A stretch of DNA of 64,000 bases from assembly GCA_934130375.1 (NCBI GenBank), contig CAKOXW010000002.1:124001-188000 (forward strand). Direction: 5' to 3'. A program made the translations under genes and the position numbers. The notes beneath the pieces were generated by a model, which saw only the letters and a list, made by a program, of their open reading frames with translations, was not told where the DNA came from and searched no databases. Shown here piece after piece: positions 8,953-18,840 of this stretch; the first letter of the stretch is position 1, and each line of letters begins with the position of its first letter. Source of the DNA: an uncultured Bacilli bacterium. Lineage in GTDB: Bacteria; Bacillota_I; Bacilli_A; RF39; UBA660.

Positions 8953-9081
8953 TTATTTTTTACCAATTCCCAAAATTGCTAAAATAATTTCTATTGGTAA
9001 TAAAATTAATTTAATCATTAATCCAAATAACTTAAAAGGTAATAATATCATTCCTATCATTAATTCAATTAAAGCAAACAT
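8953..9081 (-). CDS. Small hydrophobic peptide, 42 residues
   Basis: The frame begins MFALIELMIGMILLPFK and ends ILGIGKK. A good ribosome-binding site (ggaggtaaatt) precedes the ATG and a terminator hairpin follows the stop. The peptide is almost wholly apolar, with two lysines in the middle and two at the end. This suggests two short membrane-embedded helices. It follows the C39-type hydrolase gene in the conjugation operon. The function is unknown; a minor component of the transfer channel is one possibility. Confidence 0.65.
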   Translation of the reverse strand: MFALIELMIGMILLPFKLFGLMIKLILLPIEIILAILGIGKK

Positions 9082-9150
9082 AATTTACCTCCCTTTCATT
9101 ATTTCGACAAAGAATTTGTAAACCCTTTCATTATGTTAATTAAACATAAT

Positions 9151-10785
9151 TTAATTTGCCTTAAAATAATTAAATTGAGATGTTCTGTTTACTTCATAGG
9201 CATTCCACATTATTGTTTGACTAGACGCAGGATCAACCATCATAACATTAACAGAATCTATGCCTGTGACTGCTACCCAATGTTGACTTCCTGGTGTTGC
9301 TCCTTTTACTTCTGTTGTAATATAATACCCTTGACTAAAATACTGTTGTATCAAAGCAAGTTTTTCACTTCTTGTTTTTCCTCTTAAATTAACATTGCCA
9401 ACATACTTAAATCCTGGTACTGCTTTATTAACGGCTGCATACTGCAAGTTACCATTTCCATCAAATCCACCATTTTTATTAAGTGCTTCTACAAATGTTC
9501 CAGGATTAAATGGACTAATTGTTGTATTAACACCAGACTTTTCTATTAAGATTGCTATTGAGGTTACTAAACACCCTATCTTTCCAACTGTACTATTTGT
9601 ATTTCCAATTCTAACATTAGACCAACTAGGGTCGCCTTGCCTCCAATTAACATATTCTCCAGAACCATTGCTGCCATAAATAACTCCTCCCCACAAATTA
9701 GCATATTTATCACTAGATAATTCTGCTAACTGCATATTCTGTGATGGATTAAAATTATACATTGTTTTCATTTCATCTACTGATTTAGAAGTTATCTTTA
9801 TATGCAATACTTTTTTCTGTACTTCTTTTGGTTCTTCGCTTGTATTAGTGCCTTGTTCTGTAACCATTTCATCTTTTACTTCTGATGTCAAACTGTTCAT
9901 ATCCCAGAATATTTGTTTAATAACATTTTTCTTATTATCATCTATTGTTACAACATCTGTTGCATTAGCTCCATTGGACTGCTTAATTGTATAAACAAGT
10001 AATATATCTTTCCAAGGAGCCATACTTCCATCTAAAACATACTCGTCGTGTGGATTTGCATTTTGTATTGATTGAATCTTATCTGCAAATTCTTGATTAC
10101 ATTCTGCCACCATTTCATTCATTGTAATAGCATTTGAACTTGTTTTCTCACTTGAAAAGAATATTCCAAATATTGAACTACACAATAAAGCAACTAAACT
10201 TATAACAATAATGACTACTACTGCCACCCAACCTCCTGCAACAATGGCAGCAACCAAAGCCTTTGTACTGGCTATGATTGCTTTTATTGCAGATACTGTT
10301 GCTTTTACTGCTACTTTAACTCCTTGTGCAGTTCTTTTTGCAGTTTCTTTTGCTATTTGAGTTGCTCTCTTACTTGCTTTAATTGTTTCCTTTGCAGTTT
10401 TTTCTGCTTTCTTTGCTACTTCCTTACTTGTTTTGATTGTATTTTTTGTTTTTTTTACTGTGGACTTTGTTTTACTTGATTCCTTTAATCTCTTTTTTAA
10501 CGCTTTTATCTTTATTTTTGATTTTTGATAGTTTTCTTTTGTTTTCATAAGAGATTTTTGCCCTTGTTTATTGAATTGATTAACGCCCTCATCAACTCCT
10601 CTATTAACAGCAAACTTTATCTTATTACTTGCATATTCTTCACTTGTTGTATCATTACTTACAGTTTCTTCTGCTTTTTCTTTTGTTCTTACAATATTGT
10701 CTTTAAATCTTTCAGTTTGAACTACTGCTTTGTTAATAGTTTTTACACCTTTTTTTGCTATATCTTTGACCTTAATATCTGCCAA
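9151..10785 (-). CDS. Conjugation-associated membrane protein with C39-like peptidase domain
   Basis: I place the start at the TTG at 10785, 8 bp after aggagg; an in-frame GTG at 10794 overlaps that site. The protein is about 544 residues. Residues 1-170 are a Lys/Ala-rich helical region, 175-210 a long membrane segment, and the remainder is extracellular. The C-terminal 150 residues resemble C39-like cysteine peptidases: WRQGDPSWSN, Cys at about 404 (KIGCLVTS), His at about 501 (HWVAVTG) and Asp at about 518 (MMVDPASS). In related elements a protein at this place after VirB4 opens the wall for the secretion channel (VirB1-like role). The role here is inferred from position and domain. Confidence 0.82.
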   Translation of the reverse strand: MADIKVKDIAKKGVKTINKAVVQTERFKDNIVRTKEKAEETVSNDTTSEEYASNKIKFAVNRGVDEGVNQFNKQGQKSLMKTKENYQKSKIKIKALKKRLKESSKTKSTVKKTKNTIKTSKEVAKKAEKTAKETIKASKRATQIAKETAKRTAQGVKVAVKATVSAIKAIIASTKALVAAIVAGGWVAVVVIIVISLVALLCSSIFGIFFSSEKTSSNAITMNEMVAECNQEFADKIQSIQNANPHDEYVLDGSMAPWKDILLVYTIKQSNGANATDVVTIDDNKKNVIKQIFWDMNSLTSEVKDEMVTEQGTNTSEEPKEVQKKVLHIKITSKSVDEMKTMYNFNPSQNMQLAELSSDKYANLWGGVIYGSNGSGEYVNWRQGDPSWSNVRIGNTNSTVGKIGCLVTSIAILIEKSGVNTTISPFNPGTFVEALNKNGGFDGNGNLQYAAVNKAVPGFKYVGNVNLRGKTRSEKLALIQQYFSQGYYITTEVKGATPGSQHWVAVTGIDSVNVMMVDPASSQTIMWNAYEVNRTSQFNYFKAN

Positions 10786-10804
10786 GATAACCACCTCCTA
10801 ATTG

Positions 10805-13138
10805 TTAATTACCTTCGCCAGGTTTTGTAGTCATAAGTTTATAAAGTTTAGTATTTGTTGGGAACTTGTTTACAAATGGAACTAATGAACTACCTACCTT
10901 TAATAATCCTCGTCCTGCACCTACATTAGTGATATATCCCATTTGTAATTCAGAAATATTCAATAATTTTGCAAGTTCTAACCTGTCTGTACTCGCTTGA
11001 TTCAACATAACAATAAATTCACTATTGGCTAACATTGTTCTAGCAGTATGGCTTTGTAATAAATCATCAACATTTTGTGTAATGCCAGTACAGTATGCAC
11101 CATACTTACGCACACGCTTCCATAAAGTGAATAAAAAGTTAGCAGAATATTCGTGTTGAAATAATAAATATATTTCATCAATAAAAATAAAGGTGTTTCT
11201 ACCTTTACTCCTGTTCATAGTTATTCTATTCAGAATACTATCAAGCACTACTAACATACCGATAGGAAGTAATTGCTTACCTAAATCCAAAATGTCATAA
11301 CATAATAATCTATTATTAGTATCAACATTTGTGTTTTTAGCAAAGGTATTTAAACTACCACTCGTAAATAGTTCAATAGCAAGTGCTATTTCCCTTGCTT
11401 CTGGTTCATTTTGTTTCAATAATTCTTCTCTAAAATCTTGTAATGTTGGTGGAACTCCTTGATAGTTTCCTTGTTGGTAATGTCTATAAACAGAAGCCGT
11501 ACATCTATCAATGATAGACTTTTGTTTTGGACCTAAATTATTACCACCAATAAGTTGCTCACAAAGTGATAAGATGAACTCTGATTTTAATATTACAGGA
11601 TTAGCTCCATCTCCATACTCACTATTTAAATCCATTGCATTAATATGATTATTGCTTGTTGCAGATATATGAATTACCTCTCCACCTAGTGCATTGATTA
11701 GTTGTGAATATTCACGCTCTGGGTCTATTACAATAACATCTGCATTAGGATCTCGTAAAATTACTGACACTATTTCATTTTTTCCAGTAAAAGATTTACC
11801 ACTACCAGAAACGCCCAAAATAAAAGAATTACCATTTAGTAATTCTCGCCTATTTGCTATTATCATATTTTTACTTATAACATTTTGTCCATAGTAAATC
11901 CCGTTTTCGTGATTTATTTCTTGTACCCTAAATGGCATAAATACTGCAAGTGATTCAGTAGTAAGAGTTCTTAAAGTATCAATTTTTCTTACACCAAATG
12001 GCATAGCAGTATTAAGCCCATCCATTTGTTGATACTTTAATATTGAAAACTGACATAAATGCTTTCTAGCAGTTGTTAATAAACTCTCGGTATCGTTGTC
12101 TAATTGTTCCTTACTATCTGCCGTATGCACCATAGTTAAAACACAAATAAACATTCTTTGATCACGAGTTGTTAAATCATCTAGGAACTCTTTTGATTCA
12201 ATTCTCTGTTGCTCCATATCATAAGGGATAACTGCTGAAAAGTTATTATTGCTATTTTGTCTTCTTTGCCAGTTTGTTATATTTGTTTCAACACCTAATC
12301 GTCTGTTCTCCACCTCTCGAACTGCCTCGTCCATCGGAACTGGTATTACATCTATACTCATCATCATATTTCTATTCATATCAGTAAGTTCTGCAACCAT
12401 ATTATCTTTGATATAACTTGCATATTCTTTTAAGAAAATAACTCTACCATACTTATTTCCTATTTTGAAATAGTCTTTTTCAAACTTAAAACTATCTGGA
12501 CAAATAAAATCTTTAAAACTGTGTCCCTTTCTCATATTTTGTATCATATCAAAAGTAAAAGCATTTTCCTCTCCCTGTCTATAAAAATCGTGACATAAGC
12601 GAAGTCTATCTTCTGCTTCTAATTCAATACACTTTGAACCTAGTTGTGAAAAATGATTTATTAAATCGGCACTTATTCTTGCAAAGTAATTTCTAGCTTC
12701 TTCTATATTCTTTTTATTCACAGAAACTGTTAAAAACTTTTCTTGTGTTATTCCATTAGCACCTGTTGCTTTATCTAAAAGCATCTTATTATATTCTTTT
12801 CTAAACTCATCTAAATTATCTCCTGCCAATGGTAATAAAATATTTTTTTCAAAGTCAACCTTATTAAGTCTTCTGTTAAGAATTGTTATCTTGGTAGTTG
12901 CACCAGTATCAAATGAATTAAGGAGTTCTGAATACTCCAAAAACATACCTTCTTTATCACTCCTACTTGCAACTGCATAATTTATATCAGTAAAACGATA
13001 GCATTTAGAATACTTGTTTTTACCAACTTGAAATATCCCATCTTGCCATATTCTTGTGACAGGTATTACATCTTGTATTCCTTTTGGAACTACAAATGCC
13101 TCTTTATCCTGTTTAAATAGTGTTCTTAATGTTTTCAC
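10805..13138 (-). CDS. VirB4/TraE-type conjugation ATPase
   Basis: About 777 residues. Walker A is GVSGSGKSFTGKN at about residue 445 and Walker B is TFIFIDEIYLLF at about 657. An arginine-finger and GITQNVDDLL region follows. VirB4 ATPases energise pilus and channel assembly in type IV secretion. I prefer the GTG at 13138, spaced 9 nt from aggagg; an ATG at 13147 is directly adjacent to that site and less likely. The start lies inside the PrgI gene, so the two are translationally coupled. Confidence 0.93.
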   Translation of the reverse strand: MKTLRTLFKQDKEAFVVPKGIQDVIPVTRIWQDGIFQVGKNKYSKCYRFTDINYAVASRSDKEGMFLEYSELLNSFDTGATTKITILNRRLNKVDFEKNILLPLAGDNLDEFRKEYNKMLLDKATGANGITQEKFLTVSVNKKNIEEARNYFARISADLINHFSQLGSKCIELEAEDRLRLCHDFYRQGEENAFTFDMIQNMRKGHSFKDFICPDSFKFEKDYFKIGNKYGRVIFLKEYASYIKDNMVAELTDMNRNMMMSIDVIPVPMDEAVREVENRRLGVETNITNWQRRQNSNNNFSAVIPYDMEQQRIESKEFLDDLTTRDQRMFICVLTMVHTADSKEQLDNDTESLLTTARKHLCQFSILKYQQMDGLNTAMPFGVRKIDTLRTLTTESLAVFMPFRVQEINHENGIYYGQNVISKNMIIANRRELLNGNSFILGVSGSGKSFTGKNEIVSVILRDPNADVIVIDPEREYSQLINALGGEVIHISATSNNHINAMDLNSEYGDGANPVILKSEFILSLCEQLIGGNNLGPKQKSIIDRCTASVYRHYQQGNYQGVPPTLQDFREELLKQNEPEAREIALAIELFTSGSLNTFAKNTNVDTNNRLLCYDILDLGKQLLPIGMLVVLDSILNRITMNRSKGRNTFIFIDEIYLLFQHEYSANFLFTLWKRVRKYGAYCTGITQNVDDLLQSHTARTMLANSEFIVMLNQASTDRLELAKLLNISELQMGYITNVGAGRGLLKVGSSLVPFVNKFPTNTKLYKLMTTKPGEGN

Positions 13139-13484
13139 TATTGTCATCCTCCTTTTCTAACTTATCTTTTAATAATTCATAATAAAAATTAACCGGTTTA
13201 AAGGTTAAGTTCTTTGGTATTAAGAACTCTGACTTGATATAGGCGTATATAAACTTTTCTGCTGTCATTCCATTGTATGTGACAAAACCTATTGCAGCGA
13301 ATGGACTAGCACCTAAAATACATACCCAAGATAGAGTTTCAATGCCAAAATTATTTCTTAATAGAAAATACAATAATACTGCTACACCACAAGCGAGTAT
13401 AGAAAAAACGAACTGTCTTAACGACAGTCCGAAGAATATACTCTCTGTGTAGTTTCTTATTTCTCTGTTAATTTTAACTTCCAT
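13113..13484 (-). CDS. PrgI-family membrane protein
   Basis: A 123-residue protein with two closely spaced membrane helices at about residues 22-70, a conserved start (REIRNYTESIFFGLSLRQFV), and a basic cytoplasmic tail. PrgI/TcpE-type proteins are inner-membrane parts of Gram-positive conjugation machines and normally sit directly before VirB4, as here. The gene overlaps the VirB4 coding region by 26-35 bp. Confidence 0.9.
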   Translation of the reverse strand: MEVKINREIRNYTESIFFGLSLRQFVFSILACGVAVLLYFLLRNNFGIETLSWVCILGASPFAAIGFVTYNGMTAEKFIYAYIKSEFLIPKNLTFKPVNFYYELLKDKLEKEDDNSENIKNTI

Positions 13485-13490
13485 TTCTAC

Positions 13491-14690
13491 CTACCTCTCT
13501 TTATCATTTTTCTTTTTATTAAATGTGTCGGCAAGATTTCCACCAGACAACACTTTATTAAAATCCTGTTTTGCTTTTGAAATATTATTATTGTAGTAAT
13601 ACCCATAAGCCCAATCAATCTTTTTATCATTGATTTTATAATTAAATGCAATAATATATTCTTTACTATTGTCTTGCATTGTTTTTTCAATTAAAGCAAC
13701 AGGTTGTTTATTTCTATAACCTAAATCTAAAACATACATACCATCTTCAAGCATTCTAGTTTTATCATCTCTATCTATTGATTCTCCAATAAATAAACTG
13801 TGTTCTTTTCTAATAAAATCCTTATTATCACTTACCCAACTTTCTAACATTTCATAAGAAGAATATTTTTCATTTTTACATTCTTCACTCCTTAAAAAAT
13901 CTTCGGCAATCATATTGCAAAAGTCATAACTAATATCATTTTCTGGTGTAGATGATTTTGTAAGCATATCATTTAACAAATCATACCCTAGTACAAAAGT
14001 GAAGTATGCTTTTTCACTTTCAATAACAGATTTATCAATATAGAACTCATCAATATACTCTCTAACATTTTGTTTTAATCCAACAGTATTTAGTGATACA
14101 GTTTCTATTTCTTCTCCATTGATATAATCTTGCTCATTTTCATATATATGCACAAGATTTTCTTTTGGATTATCAAGATTCAAATCATCTGCTTCAATAA
14201 TATATCCTTTGTATTGCATACGATCATTGATTGCTAATCCCTCAAAATATTGCATAATATCTGGTGTATCAAAACCAGTTTTCTTATCTAAATATTCTTT
14301 TGTAATTCCATTATCTGCACAATACTGCAAATATGATTGAACTCCATCTTTATATTCAATATCGTCTGGATACAATTCGTGAATTGAGTTCCATATACTA
14401 TAATGAACATCATCTGACATAAATGCTATTTGCTTACCTTCTTCTAAATAGTTATAAATATAATAATCAAAGTTATAATCCCATTCTGGAACATTGGTAT
14501 ATCCACCCTCATAATTTTTAGATAATGGATTAAACTCTATTGCTTCATCATTACCATCACTTGCCAACACATAAGTTTCATTAGTATTTGGATCTACTAA
14601 AATATAATCAATGTGTTTATCTTGATGGTCTATTGAATCTTTTAAAAAACTTTCAATTTCATTTTTAACTTTTTCTATTCTCTCGTTCAT
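13491..14690 (-). CDS. Conjugative-element protein, 399 residues, unknown function
   Basis: A soluble, acidic protein with no signal peptide or membrane helix. The middle region (MQYKGYIIEADDLN, then HIYENEQDYINGEEIETVSL) resembles the small repeat-like modules common in large proteins of Tn1549-like elements. The last 60 residues (EYIIAFNYKINDKKIDWAYG, then KAKQDF) resemble another such module. It lies between VirB6 and PrgI in the transfer operon with an aggaggtg ribosome-binding site. I cannot assign a function; anti-restriction or chaperone-like roles have been suggested for such module proteins. Confidence 0.75.
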   Translation of the reverse strand: MNERIEKVKNEIESFLKDSIDHQDKHIDYILVDPNTNETYVLASDGNDEAIEFNPLSKNYEGGYTNVPEWDYNFDYYIYNYLEEGKQIAFMSDDVHYSIWNSIHELYPDDIEYKDGVQSYLQYCADNGITKEYLDKKTGFDTPDIMQYFEGLAINDRMQYKGYIIEADDLNLDNPKENLVHIYENEQDYINGEEIETVSLNTVGLKQNVREYIDEFYIDKSVIESEKAYFTFVLGYDLLNDMLTKSSTPENDISYDFCNMIAEDFLRSEECKNEKYSSYEMLESWVSDNKDFIRKEHSLFIGESIDRDDKTRMLEDGMYVLDLGYRNKQPVALIEKTMQDNSKEYIIAFNYKINDKKIDWAYGYYYNNNISKAKQDFNKVLSGGNLADTFNKKKNDKER

Positions 14691-14702
14691 TTAGACACCT
14701 CC

Positions 14703-15539
14703 TTATAATCCCATCATTTCACGAACGACTCTATCAGATAATTTAATTGTTCCTACAAGCACCAACATATTGAATACTAACTCTCCAATATACTTCCACA
14801 CTTGTGTAACTGCTGCTGCATTTGCGTCCACAACTGGTGGTGAACTTGCAAACAATGAAAAGATAATACAAGAAAGAACTATTATTGCTCCCTCTAAACA
14901 TACTGCACAGTATGATTTAAGAAAACTTTTACCTACATTTTGCGTAGGTTCTCCTGCGAAAGATGAAAGTGGTATAGGTGCTATTGCAGTATATAGATAC
15001 AATTTAAAGAATCGTCCATATACTGTCATTATCATTATGAAAGATAATACTGTAATAAATAAACCACCTATCAATGTGACTGCCCATAATGGAATGGACT
15101 CAAAAAAGCCACATTTTTCTACTGCTGTTATTATTGATTGTGGTAAAGTTGTACTCGTTGCTCCTCCTAATCCAGAAGCAGTTATTATTGTAGATATAAC
15201 ACCTTGCACTATCTTAAATAATGAAAGCATTAAATCCAGTCCATAAGTTACTACAATCTTCGCTATTGCAAATCTTATAAAAAGTTTCACAGCGTGTTCA
15301 GGCTTCTTTACTTCTGTTATTGAACCACAAGTTTTCATTACACCAACCACAAAAAATAAAACTAACAAAGCCAGTCCTATTGCTTTTACTGCTCCGTTAA
15401 TATTTAGAATAACATTCCAAATTGTTCCTCCTTTAAATGTTTCCGGAGTCTGCGTGACTAATTGCCATATCTCGCCTAATTTACTATTCCAAGTATCTAG
15501 TGCATTCTGTAAATTTTGCACTACCCAATTATCACTCAA
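14703..15539 (-). CDS. VirB6/TrbL-like conjugation membrane protein
   Basis: About 278 residues with at least six membrane helices spread over the whole length and an amphipathic N-terminus (LSDNWVVQNLQNALDTWNSK). I choose the TTG at 15539, about 7 bp after aggaggtg; the longer frame starts with a GTG inside that site. VirB6-type proteins form part of the inner-membrane channel. It follows the pilin gene, from which it is separated by a stable hairpin. Confidence 0.87.
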   Translation of the reverse strand: MSDNWVVQNLQNALDTWNSKLGEIWQLVTQTPETFKGGTIWNVILNINGAVKAIGLALLVLFFVVGVMKTCGSITEVKKPEHAVKLFIRFAIAKIVVTYGLDLMLSLFKIVQGVISTIITASGLGGATSTTLPQSIITAVEKCGFFESIPLWAVTLIGGLFITVLSFIMIMTVYGRFFKLYLYTAIAPIPLSSFAGEPTQNVGKSFLKSYCAVCLEGAIIVLSCIIFSLFASSPPVVDANAAAVTQVWKYIGELVFNMLVLVGTIKLSDRVVREMMGL

Positions 15540-15568
15540 TATTAACACCTCCTCATAAAAATAAGATG

Positions 15569-15592
15569 AGGACGAGTATTTTCACTCGTCCT
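15569..15592 (-). terminator. Intra-operon hairpin after the pilin gene
   Basis: A perfect 9-bp stem (aggacgagt / actcgtcct) with a 6-nt loop sits in the 64-bp gap between the Maff2 and VirB6 genes. On the minus strand it is followed only by a loosely T-rich stretch. It is probably a partial terminator or RNA stabiliser that lets the pilin be made in excess over the downstream channel proteins. Confidence 0.65.
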
Positions 15593-15603
15593 TTGATAAT
15601 TGT

Positions 15604-15939
15604 TTAACCTGCTATCATATTCAAGATTTCTTTTGCAAATGTGATAATAATACCACCTGCTACTGTTAAAAATCCATTTGCTCTTTGACTAGGGTCGTGG
15701 CTTTTTAATGATAAACCTACTTGTACTATACCAAATCCAAGTAAAATCATTCCTATGGCTCTAATTAGTCCAAATATAAAGTTTGATAAATTGTTTACTA
15801 CTGCCATTGGATCATCAGCAGCCAAAACATTTACACTTGTACCAATGGTAAGTGCAAAAGCACATACTCCTAAAGCATAAACTTTAAATAATTTCTTTCC
15901 TTTACTACTCATTTTTAATTTTCCACTATTTTTTTTCAT
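15604..15939 (-). CDS. Maff2 family (VirB2-like) pilin-type protein
   Basis: A 111-residue protein with a signal peptide (basic start, hydrophobic segment to about residue 41, cleavage probably after NVLA) and two hydrophobic helices (about 50-72 and 88-108). The SHDPSQRANGFLTVAGG loop is characteristic of the Maff2/VirB2-like family of Tn1549-type elements. Such proteins are thought to form the transfer pilus or pore. The ATG overlaps the VirD4 stop (ATGA). Confidence 0.9.
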   Translation of the reverse strand: MKKNSGKLKMSSKGKKLFKVYALGVCAFALTIGTSVNVLAADDPMAVVNNLSNFIFGLIRAIGMILLGFGIVQVGLSLKSHDPSQRANGFLTVAGGIIITFAKEILNMIAG

Positions 15940-17744
15940 AAATCTTCTTCTCCTTTTCTTTTAAAATAGTCATCTACTTCTTCTGAAGTAATAATTTCGT
16001 AATCATCTGCTAATTCTTCAATTTCTGTAAAATCGTAGTTATCTACATTTTCATCAATACTAATTGAAGCAATAGCATTTTCTGTTCCTCCGTGTAAGTA
16101 AGGCTTTTCTTTTCCATCAGTAGTAAAGGCTACATTTGGGTGCTTTAAAATATCATATTTAAAGTCCATAATTGGTCTTTCTCCTCTTATAAAAAGAATT
16201 GCATACTTGTTATCTAGTAATCTTACTTCATCTGGAGTTAATAATTCTCTACCACTTATTTGATAATTCGTAGAGTAATTCCCACTTCTACCACTTGATT
16301 TTCCATAGGTATTTGTGTCAATAGTTTCTTTTCCAAGCAATTCTGATACATATTTGTGGGTTGATTGTTCATTACCACCAAGGTATAAAAATTCATCACA
16401 ATTTCCTATAATACTTTCCCACTGTTTTTCAAATAAGGCTTTTAACTGAGCTAGATTTTGCAACACGATACTCACGGAAACCTGCCTTGACCTCATCACG
16501 GAAAGAATTTTGTCAAAATCATCTGGAAGGCTTACATTTGCAAATTCGTCCATTACAAAATGAACTTGTACTGGAAGACTTCCACCATACTTATGGTCTG
16601 CTAAAAAAAACAACTGCTGAAACAGTTGGGTGTATAAAATACTAACTATAAAATTAAAACTTGTATCATTATCTGGTATAAGTGCAAAAAGTGCAGTTTT
16701 CTTTTCTCCTAATGAAGGCAAATCCAATTCATCAGTCGCAGTTAAAGACGCTAAACTTTCAAGATTAAACTTTTCTAATCTTGCAGCCAAAGTTATTTGA
16801 ATAGATTTTAGAGTTTTAGCACTACCAGAGTGATAATCTCTATAATACTTAACTGCAATATGCTCTGGTTCTCTTTCTTCCAATCTATTAAATAATACAT
16901 CAAGTGGGCTTACATAAGTATCATCGTCTTCGTGTACTTCTCCTGCTCGAAGTAGCTCCATTACCATTGGAAAGTTTTGCTCATCTTCTGGTGCTTCATA
17001 TTTCAAATAAAAAACAAGTGCTAGTAATAACATACTCGCTGCTGTATCCCAAAATGGATCATTACTTTGGCTACCTTTTGGTGTTGTTGCTTTAAAAAGA
17101 TTAGTAACTAATTTTTGAACATCATTATCATTTTTTAGATAAACAAATGGATTATAGCAATGACTTTTTTCCATATTTATTAAATCCAAAACTTTAACCT
17201 CATAACCTTTCTTTTTAAGCAATGCTCCTGTATCTCTTACAATCTCGCCTTTTGGGTCAAGAATTACCATTGAAGTATTACACTGCATTACATTCGGTTT
17301 GCAATAAAACCTTGTTTTTCCTGCACCACTTCCACCACAAACTAATACATTTAAGTTTCTTCTATGCTTTTTTCCATCTAATCCTAAATATACATTTTGT
17401 GTCAGTATTTTATTATTCTCTATTGGGCTTTGTTTGTACTTTTTGTTTATTTCGGTTGCATTACCCCACTTTGCAGAGCCGTGTTCTTCTCTCCTACGAT
17501 AATTCTTTTTAGTAGATAAATATATTGTAATTGCCATCACATAACATATTATCAATATAAATATTACTTTTAACGAATCAGCACACCAAGTAATATGAAA
17601 AGGATTGCCAAGTACATCAGAAAAATCTTTTATTACTTGTGGCAATCCTCCATTTATTGATGGTGCAATTAAAAGTGCTAACCATATCGTAGGTATTAGT
17701 CCAATACAATACACCCACCTTGGATAATTAGAATCTGTGTTCAT
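15936..17744 (-). CDS. VirD4/TcpA-type conjugative coupling protein
   Basis: A 602-residue protein with two N-terminal membrane helices (about 10-30 and 58-78). Walker A is VCGGSGAGKTRFY at about residue 133 and Walker B is HFVMDEFANVSLP at about 393. It ends in an acidic tail. The coupling protein brings the relaxase-DNA complex to the secretion channel. The gene overlaps both neighbours, which indicates tight coupling inside the transfer operon. Confidence 0.95.
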   Translation of the reverse strand: MNTDSNYPRWVYCIGLIPTIWLALLIAPSINGGLPQVIKDFSDVLGNPFHITWCADSLKVIFILIICYVMAITIYLSTKKNYRRREEHGSAKWGNATEINKKYKQSPIENNKILTQNVYLGLDGKKHRRNLNVLVCGGSGAGKTRFYCKPNVMQCNTSMVILDPKGEIVRDTGALLKKKGYEVKVLDLINMEKSHCYNPFVYLKNDNDVQKLVTNLFKATTPKGSQSNDPFWDTAASMLLLALVFYLKYEAPEDEQNFPMVMELLRAGEVHEDDDTYVSPLDVLFNRLEEREPEHIAVKYYRDYHSGSAKTLKSIQITLAARLEKFNLESLASLTATDELDLPSLGEKKTALFALIPDNDTSFNFIVSILYTQLFQQLFFLADHKYGGSLPVQVHFVMDEFANVSLPDDFDKILSVMRSRQVSVSIVLQNLAQLKALFEKQWESIIGNCDEFLYLGGNEQSTHKYVSELLGKETIDTNTYGKSSGRSGNYSTNYQISGRELLTPDEVRLLDNKYAILFIRGERPIMDFKYDILKHPNVAFTTDGKEKPYLHGGTENAIASISIDENVDNYDFTEIEELADDYEIITSEEVDDYFKRKGEEDL

Positions 17745-17931
17745 CTCTCCTCATAGACCTTGTGAGAACTTTTTTTTTAGGTGGGGCGTCAATGGCTCTT
17801 AATAATACTTCATCTACATATTCTGTTTCTTTGCCATCTTTAATAAGTTTATTTCTAAACTCATTTAAAGCATTGATTAGAATACCTAGTTCGTATTTAT
17901 CAAGTTCCAACACTTTAATTTCTTCTTTCAT
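17728..17931 (-). CDS. Small helical protein, 67 residues
   Basis: A small soluble protein with the core LGILINALNEFRNKLIKDG, then EYVDEVLLRAI, and a strongly basic C-terminus. It shares its core with the 48-residue product at 38032-38178 (ALNEFRNKI, then EPVDELILK), so the element carries two paralogues. It lies between ArdC-like and VirD4 genes and overlaps the latter by 17 bp. The function is unknown. Confidence 0.75.
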   Translation of the reverse strand: MKEEIKVLELDKYELGILINALNEFRNKLIKDGKETEYVDEVLLRAIDAPPKKKVLTRSMRRDEHRF

Positions 17932-17940
17932 ACTTTCCTC

Positions 17941-18834
17941 CTATCTTTCGTATTCTTTGTTCTTTTGTGTTCTTGAAATGTTTTCAAAGAAAGCACTCAT
18001 TCTAGTGTTTATATCTTCCATTGCACTACGCATAGAAGTTAATTCATTTCTTACTTCACTAGCACTCATATTTTTAAACGCCTCTGGAATAGAATTGATA
18101 TTTATATCTGACACATCTATTCCATAATTCTTGCAAAGCATATATGAAGTAGAACTACATTTAAAATTATCTAATTCATTATTGCCTGTTTCTTCAAGTG
18201 CTACCCTAGTAAGTTCTTTTGCAAGTTGTTTAAATATTGTCGTAGTTTCTCCACCTCTTTGAACATATAAAGCATTATCTTCTTTACTCCATAATGCAAC
18301 TTTATCACTATTAGGGATTTCATCTACTGCTTTAATATCAACAGGACAGTCTTTTAAAAGAGCAGTTAATTTAACCTTATCATCATAACTAATAGTTCTA
18401 GGTTTTTGTTTAGAAGTTGTTTGTGATATATCAAACATTTTCTTAACATTATAAGATATAGCAGAACTACCATCTGCCCTTGTATATGAATCTCCTGGTT
18501 CTAATATCTTAATTCCATTAGCACCTTTTTTAATGAATGCTCCTGCTTCTTTCCAGTCATCAAACTCTTTTATTTGTGTAGCATTTGGTAAAGTAGCTGA
18601 TATAACAAGTGCATTACCAACAGAATATTTGTCAAATCTACCTTGCACATCTAGGTATTGTTTATACTTGTTAATATCTGTTTTTATCTCATCTGCCGTT
18701 TTATCCATTAAATCATATACTTCTTGTCTTTCTTGTTGTTTCTTTTCTATCCAAGCATTTTTATCAAAAGTTTTTTCTGTTTTAGTGTTACTACCACCAT
18801 TGGCTTTTGCCATAATATCATCAAAATCATTCAT
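17941..18834 (-). CDS. ArdC-like protein with lost zincin motif
   Basis: A 297-residue protein. Residues 28-135 match the ArdC-like N-terminal, ssDNA-binding domain (KYKQYLDVQGRFDKYSVGNA, then DDWKEAGAFIKKGANGIKIL). In ArdC proteins a metallopeptidase domain with HExxH follows. Here the matching segment reads KQLAKELTRVAL, with Lys206 and Arg210 in place of both histidines, so peptidase activity is unlikely. The ssDNA-binding part may still protect incoming DNA from restriction. The gene sits between PcfB and VirD4 genes in the transfer operon. Confidence 0.8.
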   Translation of the reverse strand: MNDFDDIMAKANGGSNTKTEKTFDKNAWIEKKQQERQEVYDLMDKTADEIKTDINKYKQYLDVQGRFDKYSVGNALVISATLPNATQIKEFDDWKEAGAFIKKGANGIKILEPGDSYTRADGSSAISYNVKKMFDISQTTSKQKPRTISYDDKVKLTALLKDCPVDIKAVDEIPNSDKVALWSKEDNALYVQRGGETTTIFKQLAKELTRVALEETGNNELDNFKCSSTSYMLCKNYGIDVSDININSIPEAFKNMSASEVRNELTSMRSAMEDINTRMSAFFENISRTQKNKEYER

Positions 18835-18840
18835 AATCTC

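Noticed and set aside
14770..15246. 158-codon plus-strand frame
   Set aside because: It is antisense to the VirB6 gene, which has clear membrane topology and operon context.
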